DNA from: Brachypodius melanocephalos
Taxonomy: Eukaryota > Chordata > Aves > Passeriformes > Pycnonotidae
Length of the DNA stretch: 64,000 nucleotides
NCBI GenBank assembly: GCA_013398615.1
Contig: VZSR01003807.1
Span: forward strand, 36,520,295-36,584,294
Reading direction: 5' to 3'
Of the stretch, positions 24,652 to 35,894 are shown one piece after another. Position numbers and translations under genes: made by a program. Positions within the stretch are counted from its first letter, which is position 1. Every line of letters begins with the position of its first letter. The notes below the pieces were generated by a model. The model was given only the letters and a program-made list of their open reading frames with translations, did not search any database and had not been told where the DNA came from.

Positions 24652-25875
24652 TACAGTTGGCGCAATGAAGATTCTGTATGTATTTCCACCCTGGCGTTCT
24701 GATGTACTGATAAGTCATAAAGGTGTGAGCACTAGGTTCTGATTCCCTCAACAGGGGTACATCTGTGATTGAAATCAAGACAAGACCATTAAAATGAGGA
24801 CTGGACAATCTACCTGCTGTAATAATCAGCGTACATCACTACTTTTTATTGTAATGTTGAACATGGGCAGATTTACCACATGATCAGCCAGGACAGCAGA
24901 GCACTCTCAAACCTAAAAAGAAGTAACACTTACTTTCCATGTTCTGTATTCGGTGTTTTTGTTTAATTAGTGATACAAAAATATAATTCCTAGATGGAAA
25001 GGAAACTCAATTTTTTACCAATTGCATGTGCCATCCAGTGGTTTTGTTGGCAGCTTTTGGGAGTGAGAAGAACTTGACGAGAAGGGAGGCAGTTTGCTGT
25101 ACACCAGAAACAGGTAAGGGGAGATGTACCTTATTCACAGCTAATCTGCCCCTAGCCAAAATAGCTCTGGAGGCGGGCAGGAAGATAGACCCAATAGCTC
25201 CGTCAAGAGTTGTGTGATAAGTTATGCAGTTCTAGGGGCTCAGGAAGGTAAGAAATACAGATGATAGTGACAACCACTGATCCTGATGCTGATGTGAAGA
25301 ACAGTGACAGAAGTTGTAGTCAAATCAGAGTGTTTCAAAAACACAGAGCTCAAATTCCTTTTGGTACTGTCACCACCCATCTTCTTAGTTGAGGGCAATT
25401 CTTCTCATTAGCCCCTCTGTTAAAGTAATGCAAAGCTGTTTTGAGAGTTCACCAAAGCTATGATGGGTAAGAGACACCTTTTGGCAGCTTTTTAGTCCAC
25501 AGGACTTTCACTGAAGGGCCACCATAATTTCTGGCCATATGTTTTTCTTTCATTTTGTTGAGATTCCCCATTGGGTCACAATCTCTGTCTTCCCTTTACC
25601 CCACCAGGTGTAGGTGGCTATGTGGGACAAAGAACACCTGCCAGGCTGGGCCAGATTTTTTTTTTTAATGTGAAAATTATCTCATCATAGTGGCTATGGT
25701 ATGAGTCATAACTAAATGTAGCTTCCATATATTTGGCCTGAGTTCACTGTAGTCATGCATGCCTTTGTATTAGAGACCATCAACTTGTTTAAGACAGTGC
25801 AGTTACCTCTTGAAGTCCCCTCTAGAATTTGGAACAGACTGTCTAGCATAATTTAGTGAAGGTGACTTTAGCCAA

Positions 25876-25881
25876 AATAAA
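25876..25881 (+). terminator. RRAGD: Candidate polyadenylation signal of RRAGD
   Basis: AATAAA within CCAAAATAAAACTTCC, about 2.2 kb after the RRAGD stop, followed within 40 bases by GT/T-rich sequence. Other weaker hexamers upstream could be used instead. Confidence 0.35.
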
Positions 25882-25900
25882 ACTTCCAAATGGATATTAT

Positions 25901-28224
25901 CAGAGTAAGTGTAATTTTTCATCAGATTACTTATGTTTCAAATATAAAATTGAAAGAATGTTAAAAATTCATTAGTTTTAGTGTTTAACTTTGGTATTTT
26001 CAGGTTAGGTAATGACTCATTTCACTTTTGAGTAATCATTTTCTAGTGTTCTAGCTGAAGTGATTGAGCAGTGAGTGAGGCATGCAAGGTTCTTTTTAAG
26101 AACATATTTTAAAACTTGCTTTTATGTTAAAAAAAAATTTTATTGAGGTTCTAGTCTTTATTTTAAAGAAATTAAATGCCCTGTGTGCTACATGAGCCAC
26201 TTAAGGCAGTGTTGATATACGTTTTCTAAAATTAGAAATTGTGGAAGAAGTGGTTACATTCCAAATAGTCCAGTATTTCTAAAGTACCTGATCCATGAAT
26301 CTCCATTTCTTATTTATCATTGAAGTTGACTAGAAATGGTAAGGGACCATGAATGAACAAGCCATGTGTTTTTAAAACAGTGGTCTACAATAACCCCAAA
26401 CCAATTTATTATCTCATAGATATTTTAAAGTCAGGAGCTACATAACTATAAAATACTGGTTCCAAGAACTTGTTATAGTTGAGGAAATCCCTGTAAGTAA
26501 TTCAACAGCCAGCAGCTCGGAGTGTGTGAAGGGTTCTCTGAAGAGTTCAAATGGACCTTTGAGCAAGCATTGGAATGGCTATTTAAAATGTTACAGTGCT
26601 GGAGTATATTTCTAAAATCCAATGATTATCAACATGCTGTGCATTAGCATGGAAGCGTAATTGACAGGGGCAAACTATTCTGATAAAGCTAAGTCAAATG
26701 GATCATTTGAGATCTTATGTTTCATGATAGAACAAATTTTTTCCCCCTAAAACAAAAATTCTGTGGTTTCTTGCATGTGAAATTGCACTTCTGATGGTTT
26801 GATACTAAGGGAGTTCATTCTGTGAAAGTACTGCAGCAATTTTTAAAAGAAATTTTAACCTACGAACTCCCTCCATTTTTATATGCATCATCAGATTAAG
26901 TGGAGGAATTAAAGAAAATAACCCCTGTCATTGTAGCAACTGTCAGTAGCAACTGTTTGTTTTAATGACATATTTACTGTGCTGTCATTTGCAATAGTCA
27001 TTCAGAATATTTTTTTCTTAAATTGAACACTGAGATTTTCCTGATTTTGTACTGAACAATGTACATGACGTCATGATTTTTGTGCTGCAGATTCGTCCTA
27101 TTCGATGGACAGATACATTAACACCAAAATTTCTTACTCAGATTCTAAACGTTTGTCAATAGCCGCATGTGAATTTAGTCAACTATGGATAAACACATCA
27201 AATTCTCCCATTTCAGCTGTGTGGAAAATGAGAAATAAGCTTGGTTGGGAAGTTCTTTTGGGCTCTTCTTATAGGGTGGCATATGGTTGACATCCCACTT
27301 GATTTCTCACTGTATTAATATTTGCATATTAGCTCATGCACATATCTTCAAATAGCTACATTTAAAAATGACACTGGCAGATTGCTGCTTTTAATTTGTT
27401 TTCTCCCTGGTATCTTCTGTGTTACCTTTCTCAGTTTGCTATCTCTGAATTTCACATTTTGCTGTAACTAGGTTTTATACCCAGTCTCCTTGGTTCCTGC
27501 CAGCCTATTCCCTTTGGCTTGTAGGCATTGTGAGCCACAGGCTGTCTTGAGCTAAAACCTGTTGAAAAAACACTGAGTACAAAAACATGTAAATTGTAAT
27601 AATCCATTACATACTATTAACATCCCTAAAATGACTCAACGTAGTTATGTAATCCTGGTTTGTATGCATGCCATAAAATATGTACTCATATTGAAGTTAC
27701 AGTTTATGTTCACAGTCAGATTTTAAACATTTATTAATCATGTCCAGAACATATTTTAAAATTTCAAAAATATATAAATATGTCCAGGACAAAAACCCCT
27801 AGTGCAGCAGTCTATCACAATGTCTCTTGGACTAAACTAACATATTTTTGATAAGGTAAAAGATTTTCATGAGACTAGTCAGAGAAGATGCTCTACTGAA
27901 TATTTCCCTGAATATGTGGACCTGCTACAAATAAGAGGGATTATTTATTTCAGAATTGCTGAATAGCAGAAGAAAGAGAGAAAAAACCCATTGATGTCCT
28001 TTCTTAAAAACAAAACAAATCAAAAAACAACCCCCCCCCAAAAATAAAAACAAGCCAACAACTAACATGCAGTAGCCTAAATTCTAAATTGAGAAGCGTT
28101 GGGATTAGACACATGGATGAGTGCAAACATAAGAGGCACGGAAAAAAGTACAGAGTGGCCAAAGGTACAGCATGTAGGCCAGAACATTTCAGTGTATGCA
28201 AGCTACCTTACACAAAATGTTCAG
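25901..28224. other. RRAGD-UBE2J1 intergenic region, left part
   Basis: AT-rich DNA with no recognised gene. It contains the palindromic CRE-like ATGACGTCAT at 27065-27074 and an A/C-rich low-complexity stretch at about 28005-28055. Confidence 0.7.
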
Positions 28225-28430
28225 GTTGGGTATTTTGAGGAATTTCTTCACAGAAAGAGTGATTAAACATTGGAATGGGCTGCCCAGGGAGGTAATGGAA
28301 TCACTGTCCCTGGAGGTATTTAAAAGAAGACTGGACATGGTCTAATTGACCTGGTGGTCTTTAGTCTAAGGTTGGACTTGATGATCCCAGAGGTCTTTTC
28401 CAACTGAATTGATTCTGTGGTTCTGTGAAA
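28225..28430 (+). mobile_element. CR1 3'-end fragment, plus orientation
   Basis: TGGGCTGCCCAGGGAGGTAA, CCCTGGAGGTATTTAAAAGA, GGTTGGACTTGATGATCCCA and TCTTTTCCAACTGAATTGAT form the sense 3' end of CR1. About 200 bp, severely 5'-truncated. Confidence 0.93.
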
Positions 28431-28739
28431 ATGTAGACCAAGGAAAGATAATGGGCTTATCACAACAGGGTCAGCCATGGGGAGGTGGTATGAGTGAGAT
28501 CAGTTTCACAACATGGTCCTCAAAGGTCCAAGTAGTTGACAGGGAGCAACAGGACAGTATCAAAGCTGCCTTTCCTATTATAGCAGGATTTACCCTTTGT
28601 GTTTTTATCTCCATTCTGTGCAAACTAAAAGCCATTCTGAACTGTGCTCAACTGAAGCATAGTGTCAGTACAAATATAAGTATAAACCATATGAACCACA
28701 TTCACACCGGAAATCAAAAAGAATTCTAAAGCAGGAGAG

Positions 28740-31420
28740 CAGCACAGGGAGAGCAAACAGGCTGACTGCATACAAGAGGAACCTCAGCTTGTCAGTGAGA
28801 ATGGCTGTAAGTTGTGGTGAGTCAATTCCTCAAGAGAGAATGCTATAGTCTTAACTCACTTTCTCATCAGCACTGCAAGTTTCTGACCCAGATGAACTCA
28901 TGTTTACATTTAGGTGTTTATGTGTCAGGTAGCTGCCCAGCCAGTCCAATCCATGCATCACTGCAAATTTTTGGTCCTCAAAACTTGGCTGCCTCCTTAC
29001 TCCTTCCCACACAAACCCCAAGTCTCATACCTAGTGCATGCTTCCTTGGTAAATACTGCCCCAGTCCTTCCTCAGCTTTCCATTATCCAGATCAAACAAT
29101 CATCCAGTAGTTTGGGAGCCAGTAGTGTTTCCAGACTCCTTCACAACTAGTGCTGCAACCTCTCTTCTGCAGCTGGAGCTCCTCTTAATGCTGCTGATGA
29201 AACTGCCTCATTGGATGGAGTGATGGATACCCTACCAATAAACTTAAAACCTTTTAGCAGCATATCTGGGGTTTCTAGAAGCCCCACCATCCAGTGCAGT
29301 GGTGTCATACAACTCCGACTTGTTCTAGGGTTAAGTCAGCTGTATTCAATTGAATTCTCCCTTTGCTTATGCACATCCACATCTGGGTTTGGGGATACTT
29401 TGATAGTGAGAGCCATCTCGGCTGTGGGAAATGTAACCTGCTTCAACTCCTTTTGCAAAGCAGTATACAGAGAGAACAGGTGTGCCTTCTGGGAAATCCA
29501 GTAGTGCCAGATCAAAAGGTCCTGGGACCATCTTTGTCTCCAAACCATGCTGAGAAGTGGAACCATATTCTGTTCCTCTGCAACGCCCTTTTCAATGATT
29601 GAATTGTCCTCTGGTGAGCCAAATGGTCTGATTCACAAATTGCTTCTTTTTCAATACTCCCTTTGCAGCTGCTTCAACTTCTTTGGACTGTCAGTATGCC
29701 ATTCATCATGCTATCTTGGTCTCATATCCTATGTGCTGAATGCAAGTTTTGGAGCAGAGGCAAACAAATTAACTCACTCCCAGCAGTCCTGTTTCCCTTA
29801 CTCAGCACTGTTTCCAGCTCTGTTCCTTCAGTAATTTCATTTCATTTCATGTTTCAATTCCACATTTTCTGTCTATAAAGCAGCAGTTGTCATTCAAATC
29901 TTGCATTCTTCATAAAGTACATTATGCAGAAACTTGATTATTTGCTTTAAATTTAGTATTCTCTTGATAGATTTCTGCTTTACTCAGTACACCCTCTCTC
30001 ATGAAAGCTTACAGCTCCCTTGACTAAATGCATTCATAAAAGTTCCTCAGGATGGAAGTTCTTTCCTTCTCCCCTATCCTTTTTATATTGCTACCATTAA
30101 TAGTCTCCATAAAAATCCAAGCTATAAATCTGTAATTTGAATAGTTATGACAACACCAGACTGCACAATTGTTTTTAGCTTTTGTTATTTCTCTTTCAGA
30201 ATAACAGTAGCCTCTGCAGCCTGCATCCCCTGTGAGTCTGCATCCCGAGGAGTCACCTTGCTAGACACCTTTCAGCAAGAAAAAAAAAAAAAGCCTGCAA
30301 GATACAGACAATTTAGAATTGTAAAGTAAAAATTTATTAGTTAATATAGGTAGCCATGATTAGCAAGCTACTAGACTAAGCATTAACATGCTCACCCTCC
30401 CCATGCAAGACAACAGATGACCATTCTCAAGCTCGTGTCACCAAACTGCCATCTTTTGACTCTCTGCCTTTTCCTCCCAGCATTTTACACCTTTTTAACA
30501 CTGCTGCCTTTTCCCTGGACCATGTGTCAGTAGCCCTACATTCATCTCTGTGTCTGTTTTACCTTGCATGGCTCTGCTGTGCAACTCTTTGTCTTAGAGT
30601 GCCGAACCAAGACTCTGGGATTGAGCCCTACCAGGGCTGGGCTGTGGAAGCCAAGCAGCTGAAAATGCGGAGAATGACCTGGTATCAGGCAGTGGAGATC
30701 AGGTCAGTACAGTCAGCTGGAGCCCAGAGAGCAATGCAGTTTACATGTTTTGTCAGCAGAGCCACTCTCTGGGCTTTCCCGACTGTTGTGATTAGAGCTT
30801 TAGTCCAAGTGTCCACACGGATCCTTTGTGCCATTGAAGGCACTCCAGGCACTTCACCTGGCCTTGTGCTGCTGCTTTGTTCAGAATGGCACCAGTATCC
30901 CATACCTTTCTGCTCTGTATGGATATCTGGCATACCTTAGCGTATCTCAGACAGCATCAGATGCTTATGTGTGTGCAATTGAATCAAGCCCCAAATTTCC
31001 ACTAACCATCTGAGAAGCTCCTGTGTCTCTCAGATATCTACAGGGGGATAGTGAAGACAGCTGGTAACTCAATATATCTTGGTTAATGACACAGTAAGCT
31101 TACACTGATTGGTAAATGCTTTTTGAGGAGTTTTAAATTAACAGCCTGCTCACCAATCCCTTATTTCTATTGCTGAGTCAGTCAGAGCTGTATGCAAGCA
31201 GCTGTATACAAGCAGAAACATGCAACTGCACATTAAAGTCGTGAGTAACCATTTTGGAAAGACTACTTGACGGCACTCCAACAGACATAACTCTGACTGC
31301 TTTGCCTCTGCCTGATGTGTAATTGTGAGGACAGGTGCTCCCTTCTCAGAAGGAAATGTATGGGAGTAAGTTAAAGTGAAGGGACATGCAGAAGAACTCA
31401 CATATGGAAAAAGTGACAAG
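28740..31420 (-). mobile_element. Possible decayed LTR-retroelement region (low confidence)
   Basis: A 2.7-kb stretch unlike its AT-rich flanks in composition. Several discontinuous minus-strand open segments (29336-29566, 30685-30933, 31150-31419) occur, and 30150-30530 could be a minus-strand LTR: its minus strand contains AATAAA within TAACTAATAAATTTTT. No retroviral domain is recognisable, no paired LTR or target-site duplication was identified, and frames are broken. It could equally be unique intergenic sequence. No function is claimed. Confidence 0.2.
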
Positions 31421-33013
31421 AAAATCAGGGGCCTGAAGCCCTAAAGAGATCATGAAAAACTGGCTGCATGGGTCAAAGGCTATGTCCAGGCTTTTCTCTT
31501 TTAATAGTGGCACGGGAGCAAAACATTTTTTAATCTCGGTAGTTTACAACTGCTTCCAGCTATCTAGTGTGCTCTGCAATTTGCATGGTGAAGAATATGC
31601 ACCAGAAAAAATTTCTGCCATTATCTGTAGCTGCTAAAGATAGAGTAACTAAATCAAGGAGGTTCAGAGTCATGAACAGCTGCCACTTGGACACAGTTTC
31701 AAATTTGACTTGCGTCTTTGCACATGTCTTCTGAATCAGGAAACCATCTGAACTATTACAGCAATTATGCCAGAAGCCTGTGAGTCAACTGATTGGTGGG
31801 ACTCTCCATGTTCTTCAGGGAGTAAAGAAAAGGTGAAAAAATGTACCTTTATTTTGATTTCACATTGTGAAACATCTTGTTAGTCCACACTAACTCTGCA
31901 CCAATGGTCCAGACAGGCATTCGCTTCATCAATTAAAGCAATCTGGTAATTTCTTTTCCCCCTATCTTCCTAATTTATGAAATAATGCTAATTAAAAGTC
32001 AGCTGGCAAACCATCTCTGTTTTGTGAGATGGTTGCCTTAGTTCTAAGCTTGAAGAACAGACAGTAATTGCTTCCCTGAGAGGCACCATCCATCTGTGCA
32101 ATTGCTGCAGGGCATTGGATACACAATGCCACACTTGTTTTTATCGATGAGGAGGAGGTGCACTTATTGAATCCAGATTTACAAGGTCTGAGTTCACATG
32201 GAGCATTTTAAAAGCTGAGGCTGTATTAGTCACAATGAATATAATGATGTTTTTTCTTTCAAGTAAGTCATATCTGTTGCCACTGACAATATAGGCATAT
32301 GAATATTAGATTCCTTAATTCCATTAATAGTTTAATTCTGCAGCCAACTGTCTGTATTGAAAGGCTAGCATTATAAATGAGGCAAACCCTTCTACATTTT
32401 GTGAATTTGTAAAAGCAGAGTGTGATTGCTCTGTACAAAGAACTATTGTATTACCATAAGGTTCTGTGATCTCAAACCTTCTCTAGAATAAATAATTTGT
32501 AGCTGAATTTACGAGACAACCTAAAAAACCCTACTCTGAACCGACTTTAGGTAATCACCTAACATATTTATACACTCATCTCATACAATTATATGACCTG
32601 CACAGAGAAATAAATAGTAGTTCAGTGTCACATTACCTAGCATAGTTTCCTGAGATTTGTAAAAACATACTCTGATGCATCAGACCTTTGTGCAAAAACT
32701 GAACCCCTGCATCACACAGGTGTTTTGCCTCTCAGAGAAAGGGGAGGTTTTGGGAGGGAGCCCACTCCCTCTTTGTGGGTTCTGCTGGATGCTGCTTAGT
32801 GTGCATCCCCTCAACTCTGCATGCTTACCTTTGTGATTCCCATTCCTACTGTCTGAGCTCCCATCTAGGACCTTTAAAATCAGTTCTTCAAGGACCTTAC
32901 TGTTAAAATTAAGAGCCTATATTGACGGAAATGCTTGTGATTCTTCTAAACTGAGGGGAAATGCAGGATACATTTCTCTCAGGTATCAAGAGCTATGTAT
33001 ATCAGATGTAGTT

Positions 33014-33030
33014 ACACATACATACCTACA

Positions 33031-33062
<32 letters not shown>
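33014..33062. repeat. (TACA)n microsatellite
   Basis: About eleven TACA/CATA units with one interruption (CATACC). A tetranucleotide microsatellite likely to be length-polymorphic. Confidence 0.95.
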
Positions 33063-33317
33063 GAAATACCTAACTAGGGTGGTCTAGAACACAGAGGACG
33101 TAGCTTATTCTCCCTTTGCAGGTCACTGAAAAATGCAGGAACATTTAAAGCATGATTTGTTGGGTGTACAGGCGACATCTATTCCAGGCAAGAGGAACTC
33201 CCAGTTCTCTCTATCAGCTATAAACTGAGCCTCAGGAATTAGCTCAGAAATCTGTATCCATAGTGTGCAAGGGTTCAGCAGAATTCTCCCCATATGTTTA
33301 CTCTGACTTGGCCTTTC

Positions 33318-33353
33318 TTTCAATTGAAGGTGTAAAAACACCTTCAATTGAAA
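33318..33353. repeat. Perfect inverted repeat, 16-bp arms, 4-nt loop
   Basis: The left arm TTTCAATTGAAGGTGT (33318-33333) and right arm ACACCTTCAATTGAAA (33338-33353) are exact reverse complements around AAAA. Each arm also contains the small palindrome TTCAATTGAA. No gene or known element explains it. Confidence 0.95.
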
Positions 33354-35746
33354 AACTATTCATTTTGTCAAACCTTATGATTGTCATTAATTTTGTAATT
33401 TTTTTTGCACCAAAAGGGCCTACATGCTACTTTGCTCTGAAGCTAGGTGGATCTATAAGAGTTTTCATCCAAAGATAACTAGAGAAAAAAGTACACATAA
33501 ACATGAGTAAAAACTTTCAGCACAGATTCGGTGTGGCATTAAATAACAAAATCTTTGTTGCAGCAGTGTTCAGGCAAACTTTCAGTTTCTACGTGCTTCA
33601 GCTGAGCATGTTTATTTTTTCACCAAGTTAGATCATATGACAGGATACACAAGCTACATGAAGTGCTGCCAGCATGTAGGATTTGACTGCAGTTTTGCTA
33701 CTATATTTGGTGTTTGGTTTAAAAACCCACAAGTTCTAGTACAAAATGGCTTCTTCCTGCAAAAGGCTAAACAAAAGGCAGATGAAAAAGCCAAAGGGTA
33801 TTTTTAACCAGAGGCAGGAAAACAAGGGAGGCTGCTACTTCTGGACTGGCAACACTGACTGTGCAAGAGCTCTGCAGTGCCAGCTCCTCATGTTCCACAA
33901 GCAGCTGCTGAGATCTGGGGTTGGGAATTAATCCCCAGATCTCTAACTTGTATGCTGACTACCTTGCAGGAATCAGCAGTTTCATTTGGCAGCATTCAGG
34001 TCATGAAGCTCTGACTTTTAACTAGTACATCTGAAAATGAAAGCAGTCTTGTACTGCTAATTCTGCACAGTACCTCATGGCAATTCCTCCAGCTCCCAGC
34101 CAGACCACTCTGTAGTTTACTTAAATGGGGAAAATGTGCACCTCCTTTCAGGGTATTTCTCTTGCTTTAAGTCTATTTAGCTCATTTTCAATAGTGCTTA
34201 GCTGTTGTGCAGTTAGAGTGACTATATATCTTTTTTTAGCTGAAAGCCCAAGTTTCACATTAAGTGCAGGTGCTTCCTCCTTGAACTACATAAAATGACA
34301 CTGTAAGTGCATCCAAGGGTCAAAGGCCAGAGACCAGAGGGCAAAGCTATGCTCCACATTATGCTTAAGTAGTTCATAATAACTACCACTTTATACTATT
34401 CATGTTTTAATACAACTTCAAAAATTATTTGCAACCAAAACAGATTCTGAATGGAAAATACCTCTCTCCAACTTTGGGGAAGGGCACGATTTAGTGATAG
34501 ATTGTCCCAAAGCCCTTCTCCATCTGCACAGCAAGGTGGCTCTGGAGGACAAGGAAAGATGGGGCATACTTATGACCAAAATAGTTTGTGAACCCAACAG
34601 CCAGGGCCTGCAGCTCACTGTCTCAAGTGGTCAGATCAACCATTCTTAGCTAGAAATGCTGAAATGTGATCAAGAGTTGGCCATTTAATGTATGCTAGGG
34701 TGCTTTTGTTGTAAGAGGGAACCCCAAGGTCTGATGCCATCTTTTTCAATCTCTATACATTAATGACCCTTTGAAAATTCTGCTAGTTGTTTAGGAGGAG
34801 TAAAATTGCTTTCTTTATTTATTGCTGTTACCACATCACTGTGCAACAGAACAGAAAAGGAATTACATTGTTTTGTAATATTGAGAATGTGCTGAGGTGA
34901 AAAATACGTACCTACTCAAATGTTTTGATTTACAACTCTTTGCCATTGCTGTTCAAAGTGGGAACTAAGACATCAGAACAAAAAATTAATTTTTAAAAGT
35001 TGATCATGAAGACTATAAAAGTAACATGAAATTAAGAACAATTCATTTCACAGATGAAATTAAGGACAATATGATCTAGATATGAGCTTCAAACTTATGC
35101 TGAAGACAAGTACTTAATGTTTCTTATTTACAGCTTGTACTGAAACAAAAGGAAATGGAAACTGCTGAGATTCTGACCACTTTAATTTAGATATTCTCTT
35201 AGCTATACGTTCTTAAAAGTTTTATCCCAAATGTATTACACCTATAACCAGGTGGAAGAGGAACAGTTGTAAATTTAGGTATCTCTCTGTCACTGTCGTA
35301 TGGAAAAGGTGACAATCAAGTCAAGCTCTTGCTGATAATTCTTGTCTAAAATAATAATCATTGACACATGACACCATTTCAATCTTTCATGATCCTGAAA
35401 ACCAACAAACAAGACGCTACTAAGTCTTACAGCGAGGTCTGTTGGGCGGGGAGTGCGTTGGGTCTGTGGGGTCCTGGCAGCCCCTTTTCCAAGCCCCCAG
35501 TTTTCAAACCCACCGAGGCCCAGAGGCACCTCTCCCCATCACCTCTGCGGCCGGGGCGGAGCGGAGCCGGGGCCGCAGAAGGGACATTTTCACTCGCGCA
35601 GCCACCGGGGCCCGGCCGCCGCAGCACCACGTCCCCTCCCCGCAGCACCATGTCTCCTCCCGGCTGCGGTTCCGGGGCCGGGCCCGGGGCGGTGCCAGCG
35701 CGGCAGGTGCCTCCCCCAGCGGTCACAGTGGGGCTGTCGCCGCTGC

Positions 35747-35756
35747 TGCCACGTCA
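35747..35756. promoter_or_regulatory. UPR element (XBP1s/ATF6-type TGCCACGTCA)
   Basis: TGCCACGTCA lies 108 bp upstream of the UBE2J1 ATG (last motif base 35756, ATG 35864); its reverse complement contains the UPRE core TGACGTGG. UBE2J1 works in ER-associated degradation, a pathway induced through XBP1 and ATF6. No CCAAT box is positioned to make a full ERSE. Motif seen directly; function inferred. Confidence 0.5.
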
Positions 35757-35863
35757 GGGGAGTGTCCCGAGGCGAGGCGGGCCGGGTCGGGGCCGGCCTT
35801 CCTCCTCCGCCCCTTGCTCCGCCGCCGGAGCCGCCGCGGAGGGAGCGAGCGGTGCCGGCTGCC

Positions 35864-35894
35864 ATGGAGGCCCGGTACAACCTCAAGAGCCCGG
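35864..35894 (+). CDS. UBE2J1: UBE2J1 exon 1 (coding part)
   Basis: The start ATG is in strong Kozak context (GCTGCCATGG). It encodes MEARYNLKSP plus the first base of an Ala codon, then the donor G|GTAGGC at 35895. The 5' UTR start is not defined. Confidence 0.95.

Larger units (their letters stand above)
23708..25900 (+). other. RRAGD: Probable RRAGD 3' UTR
   Basis: AT-rich sequence after the RRAGD stop. Candidate polyadenylation hexamers are ATTAAA at 24788-24793 and AATAAA at 25876-25881, giving a UTR of about 1.1 or 2.2 kb. A three-copy 43-bp repeat lies within it. The transcript end cannot be fixed from sequence alone. Confidence 0.5.
31421..35430. other. RRAGD-UBE2J1 intergenic region, right part
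   Basis: No recognised gene. It contains a (TACA)n microsatellite near 33014-33062 and a perfect 16-bp-arm inverted repeat at 33318-33353. Otherwise ordinary AT-rich DNA up to the UBE2J1 CpG island. Confidence 0.7.
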
